A stretch of 64,000 bases of DNA from Desulfomonilaceae bacterium (GCA_041662605.1 JBAZSD010000001.1:248001-312000), one strand, 5' to 3'; numbered from the stretch's first letter, positions 31,797 through 41,051 are shown. The notes: generated from the sequence alone by a model not told the origin. A program made the numbers and translations.

Positions 31797-33575
31797 ATGT
31801 TCGGTTTTTACAATATGGCGCTTAGAGTCAATGCCACTCTCAAGTGTTTTGATTTGAAGATAATATCCGATAGTGTCTTGCGCCAAACGCTTGGGGGCAA
31901 AGGACTTGCCACCCACCTGCTGCTATTACATAACCCTCAGGGAACAGAGCCGTTGGGACCGGATAATCACCTCATTCTGGCTTCGGGTCCAGCGAGTGGT
32001 ACGGGCATCTGGGGTTCATGCAGGCATGGGATTTACACCAAATCTCCGCAAACGGGATATTATTCGGAATCCTATTCCGGTGGAACCGTAAGTGATTATA
32101 TGGCCGCTACCGGATTTGACGCGGTAATGATCCATGGAGCGAGTGATGAACCTATATGGCTTGAGGTGTGCGAGAAAACAGTTCACTTCCATCCGGCTGA
32201 TGATATCTGGGGTCTGGAAACTTATGAAACTGAGGATCGGATAAAGGCATGGATCAAAGAGAATCGGCCCGATGTCAAGAACTGCGGGGTCATGGTTATA
32301 GGACCTGCAGGTGAAAATACGGCCAGCTTCTCTGTCATTGAAAACGACTATTGGAGGTCGGCCGGGCGAACTGGCACCGGGGCGGTAATGGGATCTAAAA
32401 AGATCAAGGGTATTGCATTTTGGGGTAATTGCAAAAAGGAGATCGCCAATGTCGACGCAGTGAAGAATTTTACCAAGGATATCGCCAAAAAGACGACTGA
32501 TAATCCTGGCGTTAAGGCATACAAGAGCATGGGCACACCTATGATGGTGGACATCATGAGTAATGTGGGGAGCTTCCCGACCAGATATTGGCAAAAAGGC
32601 ACGGCGGATCATCGCGAAAGTATAAACGCCGCTGCCCTTCACAGCCGGTGCGAAGTCAAACCCCATGCATGCAGGAAGTGCTTCATAGCCTGCGGACGGA
32701 TGGCTACGGTCAAGGATGGGCGGCATAAAGGATTGACTATCGAAGGCCCCGAGTACGAGACCATTTACGCCTTTGGAGGTCTATGCGAGGTGGATTCCAT
32801 CGAAGAAATCATCTATCTCAATGACCTGTGTGATCGGCTGGGCCTGGACACTATGAGCGCCGGGAACCTGGCGGCGCTGACTATTGAAGCCTCTCGTCAG
32901 AAAAAGATTGATTATGAAATCGATTATGGTCAAGTCGACAGAATTGCGGAACTTCTCGAAGACATAGCCTATCGGCGCGGGATCGGGGACGTACTGGCCA
33001 ATGGTGTCAAATCAGTTGCAAGAGAGTGGGGCATGGAAGATCAGGCCATCCACGTAAAAGGGCTGGAGCCTGCGGGCTACGATCCCCGTGTGCTAAAGGG
33101 TATGGGGCTGGCTTACGGCACATCGGATCGTGGGGCGTGTCATCTCCGCTCCACTTTCTACAAACCGGAATTATCCAAGATGATTGATCCCGAACAAATT
33201 GCCGGAAAGGCCGCGATGTTTATAGAGTGGGAGGATCGGCTTACTATTTTTGATACGCTTACTCTTTGCCGCTTTTACCGAGATTTATACCAGTGGGAAG
33301 AACTGGGCGAAATGATTAAGGGGATCACCGGACTTGATTTGAGTGTTGAAGACATGAAGTCTATCGCCAAGAATATTGCCGATGATACCAGGAGATTCAA
33401 CATTCGCGAGGGCTTGACTCCCGAAGAGGATAAACTCCCGAAACGGTTTTCTACTGAAGCGCTCCCAGAAACAGGGAAAACAATCACAGAGGAGCAGATG
33501 CAAACGCTCCTGGCTGACTACTACAAAGAACGAGGCTGGGACAAGCTGGGCACGCCTCCTGACAAACTCAGTTAG
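31797..33575 (+). CDS. Aldehyde:ferredoxin oxidoreductase, W/Mo-pterin type
   Basis: 592 residues. The AOR N-terminal domain is recognisable (GGKGLATHLLL, ASGPASGTGIWGSCRHGIYTKSPQTGYYSESYSGG, GRTGTGAVMGSKKIKGI), and the 4Fe-4S ligands are the cluster ACRKCFIACG plus a later cysteine near FDTLTLCRF. It oxidises aldehydes to acids with ferredoxin, using a tungsten- or molybdenum-bis-pterin, in the cytoplasm of anaerobes. It sits 120 bp behind the alcohol dehydrogenase; this gap contains a small GC-rich fold (31701-31730), so the last gene may be less expressed. moeA at 55.5 kb can serve the cofactor. Confidence 0.92.
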   Translation: MFGFYNMALRVNATLKCFDLKIISDSVLRQTLGGKGLATHLLLLHNPQGTEPLGPDNHLILASGPASGTGIWGSCRHGIYTKSPQTGYYSESYSGGTVSDYMAATGFDAVMIHGASDEPIWLEVCEKTVHFHPADDIWGLETYETEDRIKAWIKENRPDVKNCGVMVIGPAGENTASFSVIENDYWRSAGRTGTGAVMGSKKIKGIAFWGNCKKEIANVDAVKNFTKDIAKKTTDNPGVKAYKSMGTPMMVDIMSNVGSFPTRYWQKGTADHRESINAAALHSRCEVKPHACRKCFIACGRMATVKDGRHKGLTIEGPEYETIYAFGGLCEVDSIEEIIYLNDLCDRLGLDTMSAGNLAALTIEASRQKKIDYEIDYGQVDRIAELLEDIAYRRGIGDVLANGVKSVAREWGMEDQAIHVKGLEPAGYDPRVLKGMGLAYGTSDRGACHLRSTFYKPELSKMIDPEQIAGKAAMFIEWEDRLTIFDTLTLCRFYRDLYQWEELGEMIKGITGLDLSVEDMKSIAKNIADDTRRFNIREGLTPEEDKLPKRFSTEALPETGKTITEEQMQTLLADYYKERGWDKLGTPPDKLS

Positions 33576-33653
33576 GCCACAATCAAGCAATACCCCACTG
33601 TGATACGTCGATCCGAAAAGACGTGACATGGAGTTGCAGGTCCTTCAGTCAAT

Positions 33654-34520
33654 TTAGTCATGATTGCGCCCGCAGGGACATGTCATTGATGAATCAAACT
33701 TCAAATCGCTTATCGTCCACCAGTTTGGCCCCATTTTGTTTTCATAAAACGGGACTTGAAAGCTATGTCCACCAACATCCTCTGGATTAAATTTCATATC
33801 GAAAATAACCTGTCCTGACTCCTCAACGGACGTCCTTTGAAAAAATGGTTGATATGTGGCGCCATTCTTCGAATCAGGCTCACTACAAAATAATGTGGTA
33901 AATTTGAGCGATTGGATGGATTTGTTTTCCACTACTTCTAGTTGGTTAGCAGAACATGAAACATATTCGAAACCGGGCTCTGCACTCAATCTGACCCTTT
34001 GGGGTTTTTGCCTCGAATAAAGAGCGTACAAAGAATTCAGTATATCAAATAAAGGCAGACTAATATCCCAAGAAGGGATCTTTCTCAGAACGGAGCTTCC
34101 CGTCGGGTCGAGCGAAAGCTGGGAGTCGTCGTCCGGGCTGAAATCGCCACGAGTAATACTCGAATCAAGAGCGTTAAGCGCGAAAATATTCCATAGGCCG
34201 CTTTCTGGATATAGCCACTCAATTCTGGAAACTATGAACAGGTTCTTGTCGAGTTTTTCAAGGTATTCCACACGAGGGGTATTTGAACCATCAAAGAGCG
34301 GGCCATTGAGAGCCTCTTTCTCAATATCCGAAAAACCGTTGTAAAGATCAGAATTCCGGAACGGAAAAGCTCGAACCAACATCTCGCAATCGACAAACTC
34401 TACCCCTAACCTTGATTCACGTGACGCTCCACTGAACTCAATCGAATAAACGCACGGCGATTTATCGACCCAAAAATAATACGCGGGTGTATCCTGCCAA
34501 ACAGGACTCACGCCACGCAA
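33654..34520 (-). CDS. Unrecognised protein with a CPCG-type tail, start uncertain
   Basis: 288 residues as counted from a TTG at 34520. The frame stays open for about 30 more codons upstream and reads sensibly (IDFKALFRERLDSLLITASWF, then ELKNQIG), back to AAGGAG near 34617, but contains no ATG, GTG or TTG there, so the true start may be an unusual codon (ATA/ATT near 34607-34613) or the TTG/GTG at 34520/34511. The body is soluble with aromatic residues; it ends in CPCGRNHD, a likely metal-binding turn. No family is recognised. It is the last gene of the Tat-MBL cluster and overlaps the end of the 94-residue gene in the long reading. Confidence 0.6.
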   Translation of the reverse strand: MRGVSPVWQDTPAYYFWVDKSPCVYSIEFSGASRESRLGVEFVDCEMLVRAFPFRNSDLYNGFSDIEKEALNGPLFDGSNTPRVEYLEKLDKNLFIVSRIEWLYPESGLWNIFALNALDSSITRGDFSPDDDSQLSLDPTGSSVLRKIPSWDISLPLFDILNSLYALYSRQKPQRVRLSAEPGFEYVSCSANQLEVVENKSIQSLKFTTLFCSEPDSKNGATYQPFFQRTSVEESGQVIFDMKFNPEDVGGHSFQVPFYENKMGPNWWTISDLKFDSSMTCPCGRNHD

Positions 34521-34596
34521 GCCAATTTGATTCTTCAGTTCTGGAAACCACGAGGCGGTTATTAGTAAACTATCCAGACGTTCTCGAAAGAGCGCT

Positions 34597-34881
34597 TTAA
34601 AATCTATTGAAATACTCTCCTTTCTTCTTTATCAAATCATGCACGATGTCTATTTTTTCGCGGCCTTCTACCTCTATACCTTCCATTCGTGCCGTCTCAA
34701 TAATAATTTCATCAGGGTAATTCAAGGTCAATGAGTAACTCGACTCATAAGAACCGAAGAATTCGTCAAGTTTACTTTTTGAATCAACTTCATCAACACC
34801 AGACTTGAACGCTGCGATGGGTTTTAGAATTGCTTCAGTGAACAGTTTCCTGAAAAATTGTCTTTTATCTGAATCCAACAT
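34597..34881 (-). CDS. Small conserved-looking hypothetical protein
   Basis: 94 residues, mostly charged and helical (MLDSDKRQFFRKLFTEAIL, VDEVDSKSKLDEFFGSYE), with a strand-like segment LTLNYPDEIIIETA near the middle. No family is recognised. It lies between the membrane protein (37 bp upstream on the same strand) and the CPCG protein, so it is probably made with them. Confidence 0.65.
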   Translation of the reverse strand: MLDSDKRQFFRKLFTEAILKPIAAFKSGVDEVDSKSKLDEFFGSYESSYSLTLNYPDEIIIETARMEGIEVEGREKIDIVHDLIKKKGEYFNRF

Positions 34882-34918
34882 GATTCCTCACCATAGGTAT
34901 AAACCAATCAACCCTGAT

Positions 34919-36148
34919 TCAGGAATTGGATCGTTTTACGGGCCATGAATTTAAGAATTGTCCATGAACAATTACCACGCTCAAAAACAACATGGTCCAC
35001 ACTAACGGTGTGTCATCCGGTTGCGCTATTCCTGGCACTTTCCCGAGCAATCTTACGCTTAAATCAGAGTAATAAAACCCATAAATAAGCCCTCCTCCAA
35101 GAAACGCAACCAGCGTCCTGAGAATGGCCGTCAAAGAAAATGCCGAAAGGTTGGGAAAATTGTTGAAATAGGTTTTTAGAATAAAGGCGGCAAGGATTAT
35201 GAAACCGCTGATTTCTCCTGCATGTAAGTATCTGAAATAAGGAGCGTCCGTATACTGCCCCCCCTCGAATGGCTCCATCCAATAGATATTCATGATCTTA
35301 AGCAAGACAACCATGCTTATGATCCCCAAGATTACACTCGAAAGCAACGTAAAAAATCCTCTGATGAAATTCCCCTCTCCTTGTTTACCCAGGAGTTTCC
35401 AGGGATATCCTTCCCAAAGCAGGTCGGACAACACGACCCATTTGAGGCTGCAGAGCGCCAGCCCCAGGCTAAAGAAAGCGCTTCCGGTCCCTGCGTATTC
35501 GGCCCACCATGGGGCTACTCCGGCCTTGTCCTGCGGAGGATAGAACAACTGGCAAACGTGAGGATGGAAAAGAATCGCGTAGGTCAAGACCGTGAGAATT
35601 GATATTGAACAAAATCTGGACCATGCCCTGACACCTTGACTTGAGTCCTTCCATGGCCAACGGCCAAATCCAAGATCCCAAACAAGGGTCCACCAGATAA
35701 AGGCTGTTACGAAGTAAATTATCGCGGTGGAAGAGTTCTCTCTCGCTATAAACGGTTCCGCTCCTGATCCTCCTGAAATGACTATCGCATTGGGACTGAA
35801 ATACGCTACACCAAACCTGCCAATGAAGTTCCAGAATATTCCGAACGTAATGACAAACATTAAACATAGCGATATTATTGTTAGAGAAAGCCCTCGAGGC
35901 ATCCAGCCGTCGCCCGTCATTTGATCTTCATTAAAGGGATAGAATTCAAATATTTTAGAAATTATCAGCACTGAAGTTAGCCAGACGGCAACCAGTGAAA
36001 ATCCGTACATTGGGGTATAGAGCTTTAATACTCCGTTGGCGTCCATGAATACTCGCCAAAGGACAAGAACTAGCAGAAAAATAACGACAAAAGCAGCAAA
36101 ACCAAGGACAAAACTGTATGCGGTCTTATTCTCTGAACTCGCGCTCAT
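34919..36148 (-). CDS. Unrecognised polytopic membrane protein
   Basis: 409 residues from the ATG at 36148, which has GGAGG eight bases upstream; the longer frame to 36256 lacks a site. About ten or eleven membrane spans, for example AYSFVLGFAAFVVIFLLVLV, LSLTIISLCLMFVITFGIF, AIIYFVTAFIWWTLVW and LVWTMLFLSVVIVHGQFL. Polar or metal-type residues sit in or beside spans: FHPHVCQLFYPP and RYLHAGEISG. I cannot assign it to a transporter or oxidase family. It lies directly downstream of a Tat-exported MBL protein, which hints at a joint role at the cytoplasmic membrane. Confidence 0.75.
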   Translation of the reverse strand: MSASSENKTAYSFVLGFAAFVVIFLLVLVLWRVFMDANGVLKLYTPMYGFSLVAVWLTSVLIISKIFEFYPFNEDQMTGDGWMPRGLSLTIISLCLMFVITFGIFWNFIGRFGVAYFSPNAIVISGGSGAEPFIARENSSTAIIYFVTAFIWWTLVWDLGFGRWPWKDSSQGVRAWSRFCSISILTVLTYAILFHPHVCQLFYPPQDKAGVAPWWAEYAGTGSAFFSLGLALCSLKWVVLSDLLWEGYPWKLLGKQGEGNFIRGFFTLLSSVILGIISMVVLLKIMNIYWMEPFEGGQYTDAPYFRYLHAGEISGFIILAAFILKTYFNNFPNLSAFSLTAILRTLVAFLGGGLIYGFYYSDLSVRLLGKVPGIAQPDDTPLVWTMLFLSVVIVHGQFLNSWPVKRSNS

Positions 36149-36276
36149 GAAAATGGCCTCCATCACAATATTGGGTGGTTGAAATGTTTGGTTCCAGTTT
36201 CTTGACAGGTTAACACGCGGAACTATGAAATCTCGCGTGTCAACCTGTCTCACCAAAAATTCACTTTCCAGGAAGC

Positions 36277-37377
36277 TCAGAAAACGATTGAATCACCATT
36301 GGTCAAAAATACATTTGTTCCTTTGTTTACCGTCGAGTATCGCGAGTAGGTCTTGTACTTGTCGGTGCCTTTTACGATAGGGATTCCGGCCGCTGCCGCT
36401 TTTTCCGCGAAAATCCAGCCGGTGCAGTGGTTGCAACCTACTTTAGCAATATTAAACGACTTTACCCCTTTGATCAGATCATCAAACTTGGGGTCCCATT
36501 GCTCAAAAAGGGAGATGTGAAGACCGCCATAACAGCCATAGGGTTTATATCCTTCAAAATTGTTACGAGCGAATGAGAATAAAGACAAAAGGCCTGGATG
36601 GCAACATCCCGTGACAGTGACAATGCCCTGGTCTTTGACATTGAAATACAATACGTTTTCGCCTCTAACTCGTAGGAGTATCGGAACGTCAAACATTCTC
36701 AAGGCTACCCCAGGCATAAGTTTGTATACACCACTTTTATCGTCACCATCCTGGTTACATAGAATCAACTTGCCTGTATGAGGCGTGTCATTCTTGCATA
36801 TCAGGACATCTTCACCGGCCTTGTCCTTAACTTTAAGGTGAGCTTTATCTTTTAGCAGAGCCATGTCTTCGGGGTAATATGTCGCCGGAGCGTACATTGT
36901 TATGTCGGGCTTGTGCTTTAATGTGGATTCAATGCCCCAGTAGTGATCCAGATGCCAATGTGACAAAATCATGAATTCAATTTCGCCGCTCTTGAGCATA
37001 GAGGCTATATTGCTCTTATCCTGGAAAACATAATCCATCCATTCGGTGCTCCAGCCTGAATCGAGCAATATTTTCTTTTCCTTGCCATCCAGAGTGGTAA
37101 CAGTAATCAACGCGGCATAACCACCAGCGTTTTTTGGATCCCACGGAATGGCGTACTGGCTTGTCATTGCGCCACCATAATCCATCATGTTCTTCTTCAT
37201 GATATCATTGTCAAACCAGCTTGTTTCTGTGAGAACATCAACCTTGACGCTCTTAACTTCTCCGATGTTTACCTTTCCACCAGCGTGAGCCTCCTTGGAA
37301 ATCAATCCGGTAGGACTAGTTACTGATGCCGCGACTCCCGCGGCCGCGATGGACTTTAGAAAATTCCTTCGTTCCAT
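36277..37377 (-). CDS. Tat-exported metallo-beta-lactamase-fold protein
   Basis: 366 residues. A twin-arginine signal (MERRNFLKSIAAAGVAAS, cleavage near AHA/GG) means export in folded form. The MBL metal site HWHLDH stands in LSHWHLDHYWG. Later blocks TGCCHPGLLS, YGGLHIS and CNHCTGWIFAEK match the subgroup that includes the beta-RFA-P synthase-like MBL proteins (7,8-dihydropterin-6-yl-methyl compounds). Substrate is unknown. AGGAGG lies seven bases before the ATG. It is the first gene of a run with the polytopic membrane protein, which follows 128 bp on. Confidence 0.88.
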   Translation of the reverse strand: MERRNFLKSIAAAGVAASVTSPTGLISKEAHAGGKVNIGEVKSVKVDVLTETSWFDNDIMKKNMMDYGGAMTSQYAIPWDPKNAGGYAALITVTTLDGKEKKILLDSGWSTEWMDYVFQDKSNIASMLKSGEIEFMILSHWHLDHYWGIESTLKHKPDITMYAPATYYPEDMALLKDKAHLKVKDKAGEDVLICKNDTPHTGKLILCNQDGDDKSGVYKLMPGVALRMFDVPILLRVRGENVLYFNVKDQGIVTVTGCCHPGLLSLFSFARNNFEGYKPYGCYGGLHISLFEQWDPKFDDLIKGVKSFNIAKVGCNHCTGWIFAEKAAAAGIPIVKGTDKYKTYSRYSTVNKGTNVFLTNGDSIVF

Positions 37378-37430
37378 TTTTCCGCCTCCTCTTGGGGGTT
37401 AATGTTGTTGAGACTCTGGTTTGACATTTA

Positions 37431-37443
37431 CGGGATAATCCCG
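37431..37443. promoter_or_regulatory. Small palindrome upstream of the Tat-MBL gene
   Basis: CGGGAT-A-ATCCCG, a perfect 6-bp dyad, 54 bp before the MBL ATG. Could be an operator; no regulator is next to it. Confidence 0.3.
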
Positions 37444-37575
37444 AAACACTCCTGAAAAACCGGCAACGTACATATTTGGAACTAATAAGAGTTTAATTAT
37501 CGGAGGTTATAGTATGCCTATAGAAACATAGTCTGTGGAGGGAATCAAGAGATTTACGCAAAAGTCACCGTAGTT

Positions 37576-38226
37576 TTATTGAGTATGCTTTTCCGAATAT
37601 TCGGAGCCCGCTTTCTGTGCCGACAATTCAGGGTTTCGTCCCGAGGCTTTCAAATTCTCAACTAAACTTTTGTATTCCAAGCCCATTTTCACGGCCTTTT
37701 TGATAAGTCGCTTCCTCTGGATCAGATATGTAATAGCATACCCCAGAACCCCAAATAAAACGGCGAGCAAAATAGCGGATGTTAACCATCGAGCCAGTAT
37801 TGAAGCGCTGAGTTGAAAAAAGGTAACTATGGATCCCCAGAAATATTCGCTCTCCATAACAGGATCCATTGTCATGCGAAAATTTTCGAAACTCAAAACA
37901 GCCGGTTTCCCCATGACAAATGACCCGAGGAGATAGTATCCATAATACATTGGAATAGCGTTGAGCGGATTCACCACGAATGTGAAACCAAACGCGACCA
38001 CAACGTTAAACCTTTGAACAAGCCTCATCAAACCCAGAAAAAGCATGTGGCTTCCCAAAGGAGCCCCAAGCCCTACTACCAGTCCTACAGCTACTCCAAA
38101 CGCATCATAATGGGGCGTATTCCGTGAGTAGACGAGTGGTTGGATTACCCCCTCATAAATTTTTATTTTCAGGGTCTTATAACTTAGTCGGGACCCAACT
38201 TTCCGGACGGATTGAGGATCATTCAT
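37576..38226 (-). CDS. DUF2062 membrane protein
   Basis: 216 residues from the ATG at 38226. It has the DUF2062 pattern: GVAVGLVVGLGAPLGSHMLFLGLMRLVQRFN, then FTFVVNPLNAIPMYYGYYLLGSFV and a final span (AILLAVLFGVLGYAITYLI) followed by a basic tail. Members of this family are inner-membrane proteins of unknown biochemical role, often near glycosyltransferases. The start lies 4 bp after the stop of the MacB-like permease, so it is in the same operon. Confidence 0.82.
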   Translation of the reverse strand: MNDPQSVRKVGSRLSYKTLKIKIYEGVIQPLVYSRNTPHYDAFGVAVGLVVGLGAPLGSHMLFLGLMRLVQRFNVVVAFGFTFVVNPLNAIPMYYGYYLLGSFVMGKPAVLSFENFRMTMDPVMESEYFWGSIVTFFQLSASILARWLTSAILLAVLFGVLGYAITYLIQRKRLIKKAVKMGLEYKSLVENLKASGRNPELSAQKAGSEYSEKHTQ

Positions 38227-38230
38227 ATAA

Positions 38231-39415
38231 TTACTCAAACCGCATAGCGCTCACCGAATCCATGCGGCTGGCCTTCACGGAAGGATAGAGACCGGAGGCG
38301 ATCCCCAAAAAAGCTGTGAAGAGAATTCCGCTCATTATACTGAACGATAGCATCAACGTCGACACCTGGACCCCTAATGGTCCTTTGAGAATTGTGACTG
38401 AAAGCACACCGATCACAACACCCAAAAATCCGGCGATTAGACTTATTAGAACCGCCTCAAGCAGAAACTGTAACAGAATTATTCCCTCTTTGGCTCCCAA
38501 CGCCTTTCTTAGACCAATTTCTTGGGTCCGATCCTGAACAGCGGACAACATGACCGCCATAATGCCTAAACCACCCAAAAGGATGGTAACGCCCAAGGCC
38601 GCATATATAAATAGCTTGACCAAATAGACGGTAGATTTGACTTTTTCAATCCTTCGGGGGTAGTACGTAATGTCTACGCCTTGTTCATAACCTTTGTGAG
38701 AATCCTTCAAGATTTTTGACGCTTCATCCCTGACGGGTTCAACTTCGTCCCAGTTGTCCACTCTTATATAAATTTCTCTAATTTTTTCGAGCCCTGAGAA
38801 AAGGCTTTGCGCTGTTGTCATGGGAATAACTATGAATCTTTGGAGATCGTTTTGCTGAACGCCTCCAAGCACACCAATCACTTCAAATTTCAGGCTGCCG
38901 ACACCCAAGAATTTCCCAACCGGTTTTTCTTTTCCAAAAAGATATTTGACAACATCTTCTCCCAGAACGCAGACCCTTTTTCGACCAACCACATCTGTAG
39001 CCCCGATTAGCCTGCCTTCTTTCAACTGCGTGCTTTGGGTTATCCAGAATTCCTGATCTATACCTATTAATCCGGGACTCCACTCATTATCTTCGAAAAA
39101 CGCGTCAATAGCTGGTATGGACACAACCGGAGCAACAGCCCAAACATGGGGAATTCGTCGAAGTTTTCTCACGTCGCTCATTGAATATTCGCCGGGATGG
39201 TAGTTGTCATCATTGCGCCAGATCGCCTTCATGACAGTGGCTTCTCCCAGTAATTCAAGATGCTCGCCCATTTTTTTTTCGACTGAATCCCCCATTGTCT
39301 GAACAATGATGAAACCTGCCGTTCCAAGAGCGATGCCTATCATCACAGCCTTGTAGCGACGGCGATTCCGAAGAGCTGAACGCCAGCACATTACTAGAAG
39401 GTCATCTATCTTCAA
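38231..39415 (-). CDS. MacB/FtsX-type ABC permease
   Basis: 394 residues. An N-terminal span (YKAVMIGIALGTAGFIIVQTM) is followed by a large periplasmic MacB_PCD-type domain and three C-terminal spans in the FtsX form (VTILLGGLGIMAVMLSAVQDRTQEIGLRKALGA, ISLIAGFLGVVIGVLSV, SGILFTAFLGIASGLYPSVKASRMDSVSAMRFE). It needs an ABC ATPase; none is adjacent. The LolD/MacB-type ATPase at 8454-9209 is the only candidate in the window. Exported cargo is unknown. Confidence 0.9.
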   Translation of the reverse strand: MKIDDLLVMCWRSALRNRRRYKAVMIGIALGTAGFIIVQTMGDSVEKKMGEHLELLGEATVMKAIWRNDDNYHPGEYSMSDVRKLRRIPHVWAVAPVVSIPAIDAFFEDNEWSPGLIGIDQEFWITQSTQLKEGRLIGATDVVGRKRVCVLGEDVVKYLFGKEKPVGKFLGVGSLKFEVIGVLGGVQQNDLQRFIVIPMTTAQSLFSGLEKIREIYIRVDNWDEVEPVRDEASKILKDSHKGYEQGVDITYYPRRIEKVKSTVYLVKLFIYAALGVTILLGGLGIMAVMLSAVQDRTQEIGLRKALGAKEGIILLQFLLEAVLISLIAGFLGVVIGVLSVTILKGPLGVQVSTLMLSFSIMSGILFTAFLGIASGLYPSVKASRMDSVSAMRFE

Positions 39416-39589
39416 TGGATTGGGCTCCCGATAGTCACGAACTCTCCTAAAGAGGATCGCATAACATAACGCAATAGTGGAAAACGGTTCAACCTTTCTT
39501 GGATTAAGGTTACGAAATCATCGCCAAAATGTTAGATTGTCGTCTCACGCTCCTCCAACGGGGGTGAAAATCCAGGTTGTCAGGTTTTT

Positions 39590-41041
39590 ATGTTCGGCTC
39601 GATCAAGTCAGGCCTTTCTCCCAAACGTAATGACAGTATTTTGGGCCGTTTGGCGTATCTGCTTTCAGCGCAGGCCGTGGAAGGCGTGTTAAGCACTGTT
39701 TTCTTTTTAACCCTCGCCTGGATCAACGCAACGAACTATGGGCAGATAATGTATGCCATGGCTGCTGGAGCCGTCATCCAGACAATTATTCAATTCGGTC
39801 TTTATTACCCGCTGGTTTCAAAGCTCGGAAATGTTGATGAATCTGAGACAAAGAGCCTCATTCTGGGCGTTCAGATAATTAAGATAGCATTGTTTATTCT
39901 CTGTTTCGTGGGTGTTTTGATTTTTGCATGGCGGCAGCAACTTAGCGCTCAGTTAAGCGCTGTTCTAGCTTTGATTTCCGCCGGATTTTCCGTCGAGGCA
40001 TTCGCCGAAACTTTCTTCGCCGGTTTGAGGGTCAGCGGTAACCAGAATGTCGAAGCTCGCATCAAGGTAGCCGGATCAATAGCCTCGTACGGTTATGGAT
40101 TTATATCCGCTGCCGTGGGCCTAGGACCCGTCTATATCAGCCTTTTCAAATTAATATCCGGAATAACCAGAATCATATTCGGATTCCAAATTTTCCTGAA
40201 GGGCCGGGTAAAAACCAGAATTCTCTCCGGAGCTTGGCTTTCAGTCAGTCCAATGTTCAAGGCTTCTCTCGTTTTTGCTCTCATTGAAATACTTGGTGTC
40301 GTCTACAACAAGGCCAATATCTTTTTTCTTCAGGAACATACCGGGGTCAGCGGCGTAGCCTATTACAGCGCCACGTATAACATATTGGAAGCTGTTTCAT
40401 TGTTAGGATCCGAGCAATTCCTGGGATGGGTCATCTTTCCCCTGCTGGCCACACTATGGTGGAAGGACCGAAAGCGAGCAGGAGAGTTAGTGAGGAGTAA
40501 CGCTCAGTGGCTAATGGCTATTGCTTTTCCTGTCATCTTTTTTCTTTATGCGGAAAGCGCCCTGATAATTGGAGTGATCTATCCTGCCGAATATGTTGAC
40601 GCGGCATGGATGCAAAAATATCTGGCATGGACCATCGTGGTATCTTTCGAAAATAACTTGTTTTCCTACGTTATGATGGTGGCAGGGGCCGCCAATATGC
40701 TGCTGATCGTTCAGATAGCAGGGACCATTGTCAATTTCGTTCTTAACTTTACTCTGGTTCCAATTTTAAAACTGGAAGGTGGTTGCTTTGTAATTATTTT
40801 CACAAAACTATTTATAGTCACTCTTACATTTACATATTGTCGCTTGAGTTTTGGGTTTGTCCGGGTGAAAGATTTTCTGTTCCCAATCACCCTGGGGTTG
40901 ACTTCATTTGGTCTTTTCCTCTTTTCCGAGCCTTTCATTTCACTGCATCCGGCGGTTGCCTGTACGATAATCTTTTATCTGGTGATGTTATTCAGTATAG
41001 GGCCAAAATTCATCGGGTTTTTTCCAAAAAAAGTCAATTAA
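39590..41041 (+). CDS. Polysaccharide flippase, Wzx/MATE-like
   Basis: 483 residues with twelve to fourteen predicted spans and no soluble domain, matching the oligosaccharide flippase (MVF/MOP) family: GRLAYLLSAQAVEGVLSTVFFLTLAW, then ATNYGQIMYAMAAGAVIQTIIQF and a C-terminal region typical of Wzx. It would move lipid-linked sugar units across the inner membrane for surface polysaccharide. It faces no sugar gene cluster here, but a GT2 and an epimerase lie at 48-50 kb. It is a single gene on the plus strand, divergent from the MacB-like permease. Confidence 0.8.
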   Translation: MFGSIKSGLSPKRNDSILGRLAYLLSAQAVEGVLSTVFFLTLAWINATNYGQIMYAMAAGAVIQTIIQFGLYYPLVSKLGNVDESETKSLILGVQIIKIALFILCFVGVLIFAWRQQLSAQLSAVLALISAGFSVEAFAETFFAGLRVSGNQNVEARIKVAGSIASYGYGFISAAVGLGPVYISLFKLISGITRIIFGFQIFLKGRVKTRILSGAWLSVSPMFKASLVFALIEILGVVYNKANIFFLQEHTGVSGVAYYSATYNILEAVSLLGSEQFLGWVIFPLLATLWWKDRKRAGELVRSNAQWLMAIAFPVIFFLYAESALIIGVIYPAEYVDAAWMQKYLAWTIVVSFENNLFSYVMMVAGAANMLLIVQIAGTIVNFVLNFTLVPILKLEGGCFVIIFTKLFIVTLTFTYCRLSFGFVRVKDFLFPITLGLTSFGLFLFSEPFISLHPAVACTIIFYLVMLFSIGPKFIGFFPKKVN

Positions 41042-41051
41042 TCGGCCAACC

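Noticed and set aside
32016..32726. 236-codon minus-strand frame inside the AOR gene
   Set aside because: Antisense shadow of the AOR coding frame without any recognisable domain or start site.
37510..37530. Five-codon frame behind a GGAGG site between the MBL and DUF2062 genes
   Set aside because: Too short to be supported and it leads into no plus-strand gene.
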